The notes under the pieces are model-generated. The model saw only the letters and a list, made by a program, of their open reading frames with translations. It was not told the DNA's origin and did no database searches. From NCBI GenBank assembly GCA_934140355.1, contig CAKPBH010000011.1, positions 1 through 38,331 on the forward strand: DNA of 38,331 nucleotides. The letters run 5' to 3'. Each line of letters begins with the position of its first letter. Position 1 is the first letter of the stretch. The stretch comes from an uncultured Bacilli bacterium (GTDB taxonomy: Bacteria; Bacillota_I; Bacilli_A; RF39; UBA660). Positions 7,992-15,794 of the stretch are shown in pieces. The position numbers and the translations under genes were made by a program.

Positions 7992-8822
7992 CTATTTTTT
8001 GATTTTACTATGATTCATATTGAAAAATTCTTCTTCATTTAAAAATTCTTCTTTATCTTCTTCTAAGTGTGCTAGATTATACTTGCTTACTTCATAGCTA
8101 TCATAAGAAATATTCTTTTTTTGTTTAAACATTCTCACAAATTCCTCTTCATACTCCTCGATCGACTTTGCCTCAGTACTTTGTTTATCTTGAATCGTTT
8201 TAGTACTTTTATGGCTTTTCACTGATTGGTTTTTCCGTTTTTTCGCTTTTTCTTGGACCATTATCCAAGAACGAAATGTTTTGTACCTAGAAAATTCAGT
8301 TTTTAATAAAAAGTAATCTTTTTCTTTTTCTAAATCATTATCATATCCATCAGACATGTATCTTCTTACTAAAGTTGAAAAAGCATTATCATAGGGATAC
8401 ATTTTTTCAAATGAGGCAATATCTTTTTTATTTAGCATCTCATCAAGTTTTAAAAATTCACTTTGATAAAAGGGATTATCTTTTGAAACGGCTAAGGTTC
8501 TCATCTTATGCCCAGAGATTGAATATACAATTTCTCTCATTCCTGAAATTGCTTGATAATAATTTGCATTATAAATAATTGCCTGATAATAATCTGGAGT
8601 TGCATTAGCATTTTTATATCGTTTAATTGAAACAAAACTCCTTGGATCGATATCGTAATCTTGACTTAAAATTTGAATTATCTCCTGTAGAGAATGACTG
8701 GCTGTGAAAAGATCGATATCCTGTAGGCTATTAAGGGAGTATCCTTTTAAATGATCAATTGCTACTTCGTTAATAAATTCTTTTCCATTATAATAAGCAG
8801 CGGTTAAATAATACTTTGACAT
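7992..8822 (-). CDS. Unknown protein, 276 aa
   Basis: I do not recognise a family. The first 150 residues look globular, with many Tyr and Ile and repeated YYQAI segments (about residues 80-95). From about residue 195 there is a low-complexity basic linker (KAKKRKNQSVKSHKSTK), then an acidic C-terminus (EEYEEEFVRMF; EEDKEEFLNEEEFF). There is no signal peptide or membrane segment. The ATG at 8822 is chosen over the TTG at 8834, because GGTGAT lies just before it. It lies 49 bp downstream of the carboxypeptidase gene and 10 bp upstream of the HTH gene, so the three are probably cotranscribed. Confidence 0.7.
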   Translation of the reverse strand: MSKYYLTAAYYNGKEFINEVAIDHLKGYSLNSLQDIDLFTASHSLQEIIQILSQDYDIDPRSFVSIKRYKNANATPDYYQAIIYNANYYQAISGMREIVYSISGHKMRTLAVSKDNPFYQSEFLKLDEMLNKKDIASFEKMYPYDNAFSTLVRRYMSDGYDNDLEKEKDYFLLKTEFSRYKTFRSWIMVQEKAKKRKNQSVKSHKSTKTIQDKQSTEAKSIEEYEEEFVRMFKQKKNISYDSYEVSKYNLAHLEEDKEEFLNEEEFFNMNHSKIKK

Positions 8823-8871
8823 CAATATCACCAAGATTAATATAACATAAAATTGTTTTTCTGTAAATCAT

Positions 8872-10056
8872 TTATAAACTTCCTTTCATCATTCCTAAAA
8901 ATTCTTGATAGTAGACCATTAATAAATTCATTTTTTCCACATTTTCTTTCACTGTAACCCCTACTTCTTTAATTACTTTTCCTTCCTCTATTATTTTAAT
9001 TTTTCCTACTTTATCTCCCACTTTAACTGGTGCTTTAAGTTCGCTTACTTCTAACTGATAACTTACTTTTTTATTTTCTTGTGCTTTTTGGTTTAGGAAC
9101 TCAACACTAGAAAGTGGAACAATCTCAACACTGTCTTTTTTTCCCATTAATACCTTTTGTTTTTTTAGCTTCATATTCTTATCAATCAAAGTAGAAACTT
9201 CATAAGTATTAAATCCATAATTCAACATTTCTGCGGTCTCACTATTTCGAACGGCCGAACTAGGTTCTCCCATTACCACTGTAATTAATCGCATATTGCT
9301 TCTTTTGGCAGTGGTAGTAATACAATAGCCAGCCTCCTTTGTATATCCCGTTTTTAAACCGTCTACTCCTTGGTAATACCTTACTAGTTTATTGGTATTT
9401 ACTAACCAAAAGCTTTTTTCAGTATTTTTTCTCAAATAATCTTCATAAGTTCCTGAAAATTCCAATATTTTTTTATGTTTAACTAGTTCTCTTGCTATCA
9501 CACTCATATCATTTGCACTAGAATAATGATTATCACTATCTAGGCCACAAGCATTTTCAAAATGTGTATTTTTAAGTCCTAATGTCTCCGCTTTTTGATT
9601 CATCAGTGCCACAAACTTTTCCTCCGTACCACCAATTCTCTCGGCCATAGCAACGCTTGCATCATTTCCAGAAGCAATACAAATTCCTTTAACCAAATCT
9701 TCAACACTCATCTGCTCTCCTACTTCAAGAAAAATTTGCGAACCTCCCATAGACGCTGCGTGCTCTGAGGTGGTAATCATCTCATTCCATTTTAAGCGGC
9801 CAGCATCAATTTCTTCCATAATCAAAAGAAGGGTCATCATTTTTGTCATAGAAGCCATTGGGAGTTTATCATCCTTATTTTTCTCATAAAGAATCTTTCC
9901 TGTCGATGCTTCAATCATAATTGCACTTTTTGCATTACTAGCCATCTGTTTATTAGCCTCATCATTCCCAGTATTGCTCTTTTCTTTAGCGAAACAAACA
10001 GAAGTACCAACAAGAAAAAAAACGACAAATAAAAATATTTTTTTCAATTTCCTCAC
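8872..10056 (-). CDS. D-alanyl-D-alanine carboxypeptidase (DacF/PBP5 family)
   Basis: A secreted serine peptidase that trims the terminal D-Ala from peptidoglycan stem peptides. A Sec signal peptide covers residues 1-23 (hydrophobic core IFLFVVFFLVGTSVCFA). The three active-site motifs are intact: SMTK (69-72), SGN (129-131) and KTG (235-237). A beta-rich C-terminal domain follows (about 280-375) and the end is amphipathic, as in PBP5-type membrane attachment. The frame opens at GTG 10056, but AGGTGAGG lies right at that codon and fits better the TTG at 10047 (residue 4), which still leaves the signal peptide whole. In Bacillus dacF is a forespore gene; with the neighbouring SpoIIID-like gene a sporulation role is possible. 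Confidence 0.93.
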   Translation of the reverse strand: MRKLKKIFLFVVFFLVGTSVCFAKEKSNTGNDEANKQMASNAKSAIMIEASTGKILYEKNKDDKLPMASMTKMMTLLLIMEEIDAGRLKWNEMITTSEHAASMGGSQIFLEVGEQMSVEDLVKGICIASGNDASVAMAERIGGTEEKFVALMNQKAETLGLKNTHFENACGLDSDNHYSSANDMSVIARELVKHKKILEFSGTYEDYLRKNTEKSFWLVNTNKLVRYYQGVDGLKTGYTKEAGYCITTTAKRSNMRLITVVMGEPSSAVRNSETAEMLNYGFNTYEVSTLIDKNMKLKKQKVLMGKKDSVEIVPLSSVEFLNQKAQENKKVSYQLEVSELKAPVKVGDKVGKIKIIEEGKVIKEVGVTVKENVEKMNLLMVYYQEFLGMMKGSL

Positions 10057-10257
10057 CTAATAAAAAATATGACGAAAAAAGAAGAAAATACCTTTTCTTT
10101 CATTCTTTTGTTGCTTTTCAAGAAAACATATTATTCTCTATAAATTTTAGAAATTGTTTAGCGTGAATTTAGAAATTAAAAAAATACTTCGTCAAACTTT
10201 GCTTTTTTTCAATTTACTCATAAAATATTAGTCTAAGGCCATATTATTTATGACACC

Positions 10258-10289
10258 AAAAAAAGAGATACTATTTTGTATAATATCTC
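10258..10289 (-). terminator. Terminator of the coiled-coil gene
   Basis: On the minus strand GAGATATTAT and ATAGTATCTC pair (one G-T) around a short loop and are followed by seven T. It lies about 30 bp past the stop of the gene ending at 10318. Confidence 0.75.
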
Positions 10290-10317
10290 CTTAGTTTAAC
10301 CATGATAGTTAAAGATT

Positions 10318-11922
10318 TTAGTGTTTTTTGGGATGAAATTCAGTGTTTTTGAAAGTAATTGCACTAGCTTCACTACCTAATAAATATTTTTTTAATTCTT
10401 GTAGTTCTTCGATAGTCGCTCCATTTAAAGCATTCTCACGAGCTTCTGATTGTATACTATTTTTAATTTGTTGGATATCTTTAGCTGTATTAATCCCTCT
10501 TGCTGCTATTGCTGCTTGTTTTTTCGCACCGCTGATATTATCAAATAGAAAACGAGGATCTATTTCAGAAAATTTTTCTCCAAAAATTCTTACGAAATTT
10601 TCTTTGATTGCTTGTCTTTTTTTATTGTTATCTTGTTTTAATTTTTCTTGTTCTTGGTTATGTTGTTCGATTTTCTTTGAAATTTCTCCAATTCTATTTT
10701 TTAAACTAGAAATATTTTCTTCTGTATGCTTAATATCTTCTCGGTTTTGATCAATCGATGCATATAGAGTGGAAGCATTTTTAAAATTTAATCGCTTAGA
10801 ACTTCCTAAAATTGTATAATATTTGCCGATATTGCTTGGTTGTTGATACCAATCTATTATTTTATTATGAAGGAAAAATTGTTCTTTTTTTATTGTGACA
10901 TTTAATTTTTCAATTTCTTTTTTTACACGTTTAGTTTTAAATATCTTTTTAGAGAGTTTATCCCTCCTTGCTATAATAGTTTCTAAATATTTTAATTCAG
11001 AACTTTGGATTTTATCACTATGTTGTTGAAAAAATGGGATATTAGCCTCAGTACCCTCCTTAGTATCATACTCTAGATTATTTTCTCTATCAAAAGAAAA
11101 TTCCTTCGTCATTTCTTTTTCTGCTAATTCTGAAAGTTTTTGTTCTGAAATTTGATTGGCAAATTTCTCTTTTTCGTTTTTAAAATCATGTTCGAATTCT
11201 TCAACTATTTCTATTAATTTGTTAGGATTTCTAACACAACCATTAATATCTAGAGCATGACTCCTTTCAAGTCTTTGTTGCAATTCGTCTGGTAAATTAG
11301 TTAAATCCAACATTAAATCTTCTTGATTTTTAGGAAGGTAATCACTAATCTTGTTATATTCTGCAGCAAGACGAGCTGATTGTTCAATTTTGGTAACATC
11401 CCCTGCAATTTCAGCATAAAACTGGTTGCTCAAATAGTCTTGTGGTGAAAAGTTCATCAAACTAGAGAAATCATAACCTTCTCTATTTGGTATCTTACTA
11501 GAAAGTTCTTTTTTTACTTCTTGAGATGTCTTTTTCTCAACTTTCTCTATTTCTTGTTTTAAATTTTCAATGTTATTTTTAAAAAATTCAGTGCTTTTTC
11601 CAGATTGAAACATTGACTCCATCAATGCACTTTCTTCCTCTATTTTTTGTTCTAATTCTGCAATTTTTTCTTTTTTAAATTCATTTATTTCAGCATCAGA
11701 TAACGCTTGTATTCTTGCATATATTGGCAAAGCTAATATTGAACTAACTCCCCTTATTTTGTTTTCTATTACCCTTTTCTCTTGTATCAATTGTTCTCAT
11801 TTTAATGGTTCTTGTTCTCTTTCTTCTTTTGGTCCATATATTTTTCTTTCCAATTTAACATTTTCTGCACCTAATTGATCAAGCTGAGAAGCTAATTTTT
11901 CGATAAGTTCACTTGCTACCAT
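10318..11922 (-). CDS. Unknown coiled-coil protein interrupted by one in-frame TGA
   Basis: The frame runs 535 codons from ATG 11922 (GGAG 7 nt upstream) to TAA, with a single TGA at codon 42 (11799-11797). The first 41 codons (starting MVASELIEKLASQLDQL) are clearly coding, so the gene is longer than the part after the TGA, which would otherwise have to start at a TTG without a ribosome binding site. If TGA is Trp, the junction reads EPLKWEQLIQEKR. The protein is soluble and rich in Lys, Glu and Gln, with long heptad-like stretches (about 45-120, 290-330 and 375-430). I recognise no domain. It is preceded with one base of spacing by a 46-aa gene and followed by a terminator. Disorder and coiled coil suggest a structural or scaffold role, but this is inference. 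Confidence 0.75.
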
Positions 11923-11923
11923 T

Positions 11924-12064
11924 TTATTTCTCCACTCCTTCATTTAATTTTTCCAATAGATCCTCTATGTCACTTGCGGATAATTGTGAAAATATCTTTT
12001 CTAATTCTTCTTTACTTAAAGAAAGAAGTTTCTCAAAATTTTGATTCATATTCTCATTATTCAT
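11924..12064 (-). CDS. Small 46-aa acidic helical protein
   Basis: ATG 12064 to TAA 11926-11924. It is predicted all-helical and acidic (EKLLSLSKEELEKIFSQL, then SASDIEDLLEKLNEG), with AAAGGA about 10 nt before the ATG. The stop is followed after one base by the ATG of the large coiled-coil gene, whose ribosome binding site lies inside this frame, so the two are translationally coupled. The conserved-looking codon structure and coupling make it a real gene; the function is unknown. It could be a small partner that binds the coiled-coil protein. Confidence 0.7.
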   Translation of the reverse strand: MNNENMNQNFEKLLSLSKEELEKIFSQLSASDIEDLLEKLNEGVEK

Positions 12065-12085
12065 ACATTCAACATCCTTTCTTGA

Positions 12086-12108
12086 GAAAAGTCATCTGAT
12101 CACTTTTC
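12086..12108. promoter_or_regulatory. 23-bp palindrome, candidate operator
   Basis: GAAAAGTCATC-T-GATCACTTTTC is an almost perfect dyad: 10 of 11 positions per arm pair, with one C-C mismatch. It lies between the divergent XRE regulator (12267) and the 46-aa gene (12064), about 22 bp before the latter. The size and symmetry suit a dimeric HTH repressor; that the XRE protein binds it is inference. Confidence 0.45.
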
Positions 12109-12266
12109 AAATCAAAATTATCAGTAATTTACAATAAGTTGTTCATTACTATCTAAATCATACAATATATTCAATATTTTTTCAAGCATTTTCTTTCGTT
12201 TTAGTAATAAAGACTTTTCTTACGTTCAATTATAAAATAATTTCATTCAATAAATTGGAGGTTGTT

Positions 12267-12542
12267 ATGAACCTATGTGAAAATCTCGCTATAAATTTAA
12301 AATATTTGAGAAAAAAATATCATCTATCTCAAGAAAAATTTGCGGAGGTATTAGGCACAACTTTATCTTATCTTAATCAAATAGAAAATAATAAAGTTGA
12401 TGTGAAGTCTTCTACAATTGATAAGTTTGCTCGTAATATTAATAGTTATGATAAAAAAATAAATCTTCAATCGGAAGATTTAGTGAAGTTTAACAAGGAA
12501 CATATTACAAATTTCACTAGAATTGATGAAAGAAAAAAATAG
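12267..12542 (+). CDS. XRE-family transcriptional regulator
   Basis: A 91-aa protein with a Cro/CI-type HTH over residues about 6-62: LKYLRKKYHLSQEKFAEVLG, then LSYLNQIENNK as recognition helix and turn. The C-terminus is short and basic, with no sensor domain. The ATG at 12267 is chosen because GGAGG lies 5 nt upstream; the frame-opening TTG at 12255 has none. It is divergent from the 46-aa / coiled-coil operon and convergent with the tandem (p)ppGpp synthetase gene. A palindrome in the divergent gap suggests it controls that operon and perhaps itself. Confidence 0.88.
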   Translation: MNLCENLAINLKYLRKKYHLSQEKFAEVLGTTLSYLNQIENNKVDVKSSTIDKFARNINSYDKKINLQSEDLVKFNKEHITNFTRIDERKK

Positions 12543-12565
12543 AAAAATAGGATTTAATTTTACGA

Positions 12566-12610
12566 AAAAAGAGGGTGTTAGAGAAATACTCGTCTTAACA
12601 CCCTCTTTTT
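12566..12610. terminator. Bidirectional terminator shared by convergent genes
   Basis: GAGGGTGTTA (12571-12580) pairs perfectly with TAACACCCTC (12596-12605), flanked by an A run and a T run, so it works on both strands. The stem includes the last codons and stop of the tandem synthetase gene (GGG TGT TAA), so coding sequence doubles as terminator. Confidence 0.8.
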
Positions 12611-13890
12611 CTTTCCCGTTTTTTTCCATAACTTTCATTGTTCTTCTCAATGGCTGAATCAATTTCTTTACTTTCTAATAATTCTCTTGATTTTTTAATA
12701 CTTTCTTCCATATTTCTATCTATTATCTCCATAGATGAAGATAAATTTATTAATTTTCTACGCACTTCTTCATTTACGTCTTTATGATAACAAAGTTTGT
12801 GTTCTAAACTTGCCCACATATCCATTGCAATCGTTCTCACTTGGACTTCTACTTTCATTTTATAAGCACCCGTATTTAAAGAAATAGGAACCAAAACGAT
12901 TAGATGATAAGCACGATAGCCACTTGGTTTAGGAAAAGCAACATAATTTCTTTCATTAATCACTTCAATATCATTATCCATTTTTAATAAGGATACTATT
13001 TTGGCTAAGTCGCTTTTAAATGAACACACAATTCGGATTCCTGCTACGTCATTAAGGTACTGATTCATTGTTTCAACGCTAAAGCGATCGGTATATTTTT
13101 TTAATTTAAAGTAAATAGAAGAATCTGTTTTTACTCGACTACTGATATGTTCAATTGGATTTACTGAAGAACTTAAATTATAGGATTCTGAAATAGAATT
13201 TAATTTTAATCTTAATGTTTCTAAAGCGAGTTGATATTTTAATCTTTCTATTTCATAAGCTTTTTCTTGAAAAAAGGGAATATTCACCATGGGTTTCTGA
13301 TTTCTAAAACTGGCATTTTTAGATAACATATTAAGATGGTCATCAATTGTTTTACAAATTATGGCAGTATCTGAAATTGTTTTTTTTACACTGTCTGGTA
13401 AATCAATTCCCTTTTTATACCAAATCTTATGATCCAAACTTGCCCACATGTCCATAGCAATTGTCCTAACTTGAATCTCGGCTTTAACCATTTCTATTCT
13501 TCCTTGACAAAAAATAGGAAATTCAATATTCAAATGATAACTCATGTACCCGTTTTTCTTTGGTTTTTGAATATAATCTTTACAATTCAAAATATGGATT
13601 TCTGGATCCATTTCAATTCTTTTGATAATGATATCTAAATCATCTAAAAAGGAACAAACGATTCTAACCCCTAACACATCATTTAATTGTCTTAGATTTT
13701 CTTCATTAACTACTTTATTTTTTTTCTTCAATTTTTCTTCAATACTTTTCATTTTCTTGGTTCGATATTTAATATGTTCGATAGGATTGTTTTCTTCTAA
13801 AAGTGAAAATTCTTCGAAAAGTGAATTAAATTTATATTTTAGTTTATCCATGGCCATCTTATAGATAAGTTCTAATCTTGTTGTTGTCAT
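12595..13890 (-). CDS. Tandem small alarmone synthetase (two RelQ-type domains)
   Basis: 431 aa made of two RelA/SpoT-type synthetase domains of the YjbM/RelQ class, each with its N-terminal helices. Domain 1 (about 1-195) has NPIEHIKYRTK, DVLGVRIVCSF, KKNGYMSYHL and EIQVRTIAMDMWASLDHK. Domain 2 (about 205-400) has NPIEHISSRVK, DVAGIRIVCSF, KPSGYRAYHL and EVQVRTIAMDMWASLEHK. Both keep the DxxGxR aspartate/arginine and the ExQxRT glutamate, so both could make (p)ppGpp from ATP and GDP/GTP. There is no HD hydrolase, TGS or ACT domain. The ATG at 13890 has GGGGGGA 7-8 nt upstream and replaces the frame-opening TTG at 13914. RelQ is normally about 210 aa and a homotetramer, so a covalent tandem is odd. 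A role as growth-stopping effector is possible but inferred. Confidence 0.9.
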   Translation of the reverse strand: MTTTRLELIYKMAMDKLKYKFNSLFEEFSLLEENNPIEHIKYRTKKMKSIEEKLKKKNKVVNEENLRQLNDVLGVRIVCSFLDDLDIIIKRIEMDPEIHILNCKDYIQKPKKNGYMSYHLNIEFPIFCQGRIEMVKAEIQVRTIAMDMWASLDHKIWYKKGIDLPDSVKKTISDTAIICKTIDDHLNMLSKNASFRNQKPMVNIPFFQEKAYEIERLKYQLALETLRLKLNSISESYNLSSSVNPIEHISSRVKTDSSIYFKLKKYTDRFSVETMNQYLNDVAGIRIVCSFKSDLAKIVSLLKMDNDIEVINERNYVAFPKPSGYRAYHLIVLVPISLNTGAYKMKVEVQVRTIAMDMWASLEHKLCYHKDVNEEVRRKLINLSSSMEIIDRNMEESIKKSRELLESKEIDSAIEKNNESYGKKRERKRGC

Positions 13891-13947
13891 TAAAAATCCC
13901 CCCTCTTTAACCAAAATAATTATATACTCCCTTGTTGCCAGTCGTAT

Positions 13948-13976
13948 ATTATACTATATTAAAAGCTTTTTGTCTA
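13948..13976 (-). promoter_or_regulatory. Promoter of the tandem synthetase gene
   Basis: Minus-strand -35 TAGACA (13976-13971), a 17-bp spacer and -10 TATAAT (13953-13948), about 58 bp before the ATG. Confidence 0.65.
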
Positions 13977-14043
13977 GTACTTTAAGGTAATTTATCAATT
14001 ATAAGTTAACAATTAAAAGACGTTTTTTCTCTAACAAAGAGCA

Positions 14044-14086
14044 AAAAAATAACTGAAAATAAACTTCTTTTCAAGTCATTTTCAGT
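14044..14086 (-). terminator. Terminator of the trpS-ung operon
   Basis: On the minus strand ACTGAAAAT...ATTTTCAGT pairs over 9 bp, with an inner ACTT/AAGT, and is followed by TATTTTTTT. It lies about 15 bp past the ung stop. Confidence 0.75.
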
Positions 14087-14101
14087 GATTAAAATTTTTT
14101 A

Positions 14102-14770
14102 CTAATATACCCGCCAATCGATCTCTTTTAAGTGATTTTTTCTTAAAAAATCATTTGTTTTGGAAAATGGTTTACTTCCAAAAAAACCATAATTTGCAGA
14201 AAATGGAGATGGGTGGGTTGACTCTATTACATAATGTTTTGGATTAGTAATTAAAGCCTTTTTACTTCGGGCAAAATTTCCCCACAAAATAAATACAACA
14301 GGAGTTTGTTTGTCATTTAAACTTCGAATGATTGCATCAGTAAAGTTTTCCCAGCCTAGAGATTTATGTGAAGCGGGTTTATCTTTTTCTACTGTTAAAA
14401 CTGCATTTAAAAGTAAAACTCCTTCTTTAGCCCAACACTCTAAGTTTCCAACCTTAGCAGGGGGGATTCCTAAATCATTATAAAGTTCTTTATAAATATT
14501 TTTCAAAGATGGTGGTAACTTCACTCCATCGGATACAGCAAATGCTAATCCATTTGCCTCTCCTACGCCATGATATGGATCTTGTCCTAAAATAACAACA
14601 CGAACAGAGTTATAATCCGTTAAGCTAAGGGCTCTTAAAATTCTTGATTTTGGAGGGAAAATTTCTTTTTCCTTATATTCTTTATTAATAAAAGCAACAA
14701 TTTTTTTAAAATATTCTTGATGATATTCTTTATCTAAGATATCATCCCAATGATTTCCAATTAATTTCAT
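14102..14770 (-). CDS. ung: Uracil-DNA glycosylase (family 1)
   Basis: A 222-aa base-excision repair enzyme that removes uracil from DNA. The water-activating motif GQDPYHG (62-68, catalytic D64) and the DNA-intercalating HPSPFSA loop (186-192) are both intact, and the length is normal for the family. The start ATG 14770 lies within the 3' end of the upstream thioredoxin/membrane gene (29-bp overlap), with AAAGGAAA before it. It is the last gene of the trpS operon. Confidence 0.97.
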   Translation of the reverse strand: MKLIGNHWDDILDKEYHQEYFKKIVAFINKEYKEKEIFPPKSRILRALSLTDYNSVRVVILGQDPYHGVGEANGLAFAVSDGVKLPPSLKNIYKELYNDLGIPPAKVGNLECWAKEGVLLLNAVLTVEKDKPASHKSLGWENFTDAIIRSLNDKQTPVVFILWGNFARSKKALITNPKHYVIESTHPSPFSANYGFFGSKPFSKTNDFLRKNHLKEIDWRVY

Positions 14771-15791
14771 TATTTTTTTCCTTTCTTTTTGATTTTTTAA
14801 TCTTTTTTAGTTGCTGGTGATCTTTTTTTTCTAAATTTTCTAAAATGATAAAAAATAGACAGAAAGAAATGCAATATACTAAAAACAAGGAGAAGAAGTA
14901 ACAACCATAATAAAGAAGCTTCTCTCCTCCAAGGAGTTGATAAATAGAAGCAATTTTCTGAAGGAGTAATACATTCTTATTTTTACTTTTGAGTAAAGTA
15001 ACAGCAAAAGACATTATCAGTATTATTTGATAAAGAAAATATTTTTTTTGCCTATTTTTTAAAGAAAGAAAAGTTAGGAGAAGAAACAGCAATAGAGCTG
15101 GGAAAAAGAATAGCAGATTCTTATGAAAAAGGTAAAACTCTCCTATAAACAAAAAGGCGAAGTAAAGCAACATACTGATTAGGCGATCATGACCTTGCAA
15201 ATATTTTTTTATCAAAAGAAGGAGAAAAAGGAGTGAAAATAAATAATAAAAATTAATTCCACCAAGAAAACCTAATAAAGAAGCATTGGTATCATTATCT
15301 AAATCTCCAACGGGAAAAAAGCCTAATATTTTATCATCAATATTTTTCAAATAGGTATCTAAACTGGGGTCATCTTTTTTTTGCGGGTAAGTTGGTAGCG
15401 TTTTAATGTTTAATCTTTTTCCTAATTTATCTTGATAATAATAAGAAGAAAAATAAGAAACATATTGCATGATCTCTCGGTCTGTTTTTTCTTCTTGATA
15501 GCCAAAAATGGTTTGATTTCCAACAATAGTAACTGGAACGCTAGTTAGAGAAAAATTGTATTCTTCCTCTAGAGCCTGGATATATTCTTGATTTTTTTGA
15601 TCGTGTACTTCATAGCGATAAACGTGAATGTAATCATATTTTTTTTCTATTTTCAGCAAAAATTTTCCTTCGGCCTTACAATGAGAACAAGTATTCGAAT
15701 GAAAAAAATAAATGTTGACGGTATTTCTTTCTTGGGCTAGAGTCGAGACTGGAAGAAAGAAAAGAAGGAAAAGCAATAAATACTTCTTCAT
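14742..15791 (-). CDS. Secreted thioredoxin-like domain fused to a multi-helix membrane domain
   Basis: 349 aa from ATG 15791 (AGAGG 6 nt upstream; a GTG one codon earlier is less well spaced). A signal peptide (about 1-20) is followed by a thioredoxin-like fold with the redox motif CSHC in FFHSNTCSHCKAEGKFL (about 30-46) and a cis-proline strand SVPVTIVG. Residues about 180-325 form five or six membrane helices without obvious redox cysteine pairs, then a Lys-rich tail. It resembles DsbD-like reductant conduits in outline only; the membrane part is not one I recognise. This is the only gene in the window that ends in TGA (14744-14742). Reading on gives three more codons and then TAA. It lies 3 bp after the cysteine desulfurase gene and overlaps ung. 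Confidence 0.8.
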   Translation of the reverse strand: MKKYLLLFLLFFLPVSTLAQERNTVNIYFFHSNTCSHCKAEGKFLLKIEKKYDYIHVYRYEVHDQKNQEYIQALEEEYNFSLTSVPVTIVGNQTIFGYQEEKTDREIMQYVSYFSSYYYQDKLGKRLNIKTLPTYPQKKDDPSLDTYLKNIDDKILGFFPVGDLDNDTNASLLGFLGGINFYYLFSLLFLLLLIKKYLQGHDRLISMLLYFAFLFIGEFYLFHKNLLFFFPALLLFLLLTFLSLKNRQKKYFLYQIILIMSFAVTLLKSKNKNVLLLQKIASIYQLLGGEKLLYYGCYFFSLFLVYCISFCLFFIILENLEKKDHQQLKKIKKSKRKEKNNEINWKSLG

Positions 15792-15794
15792 CAC

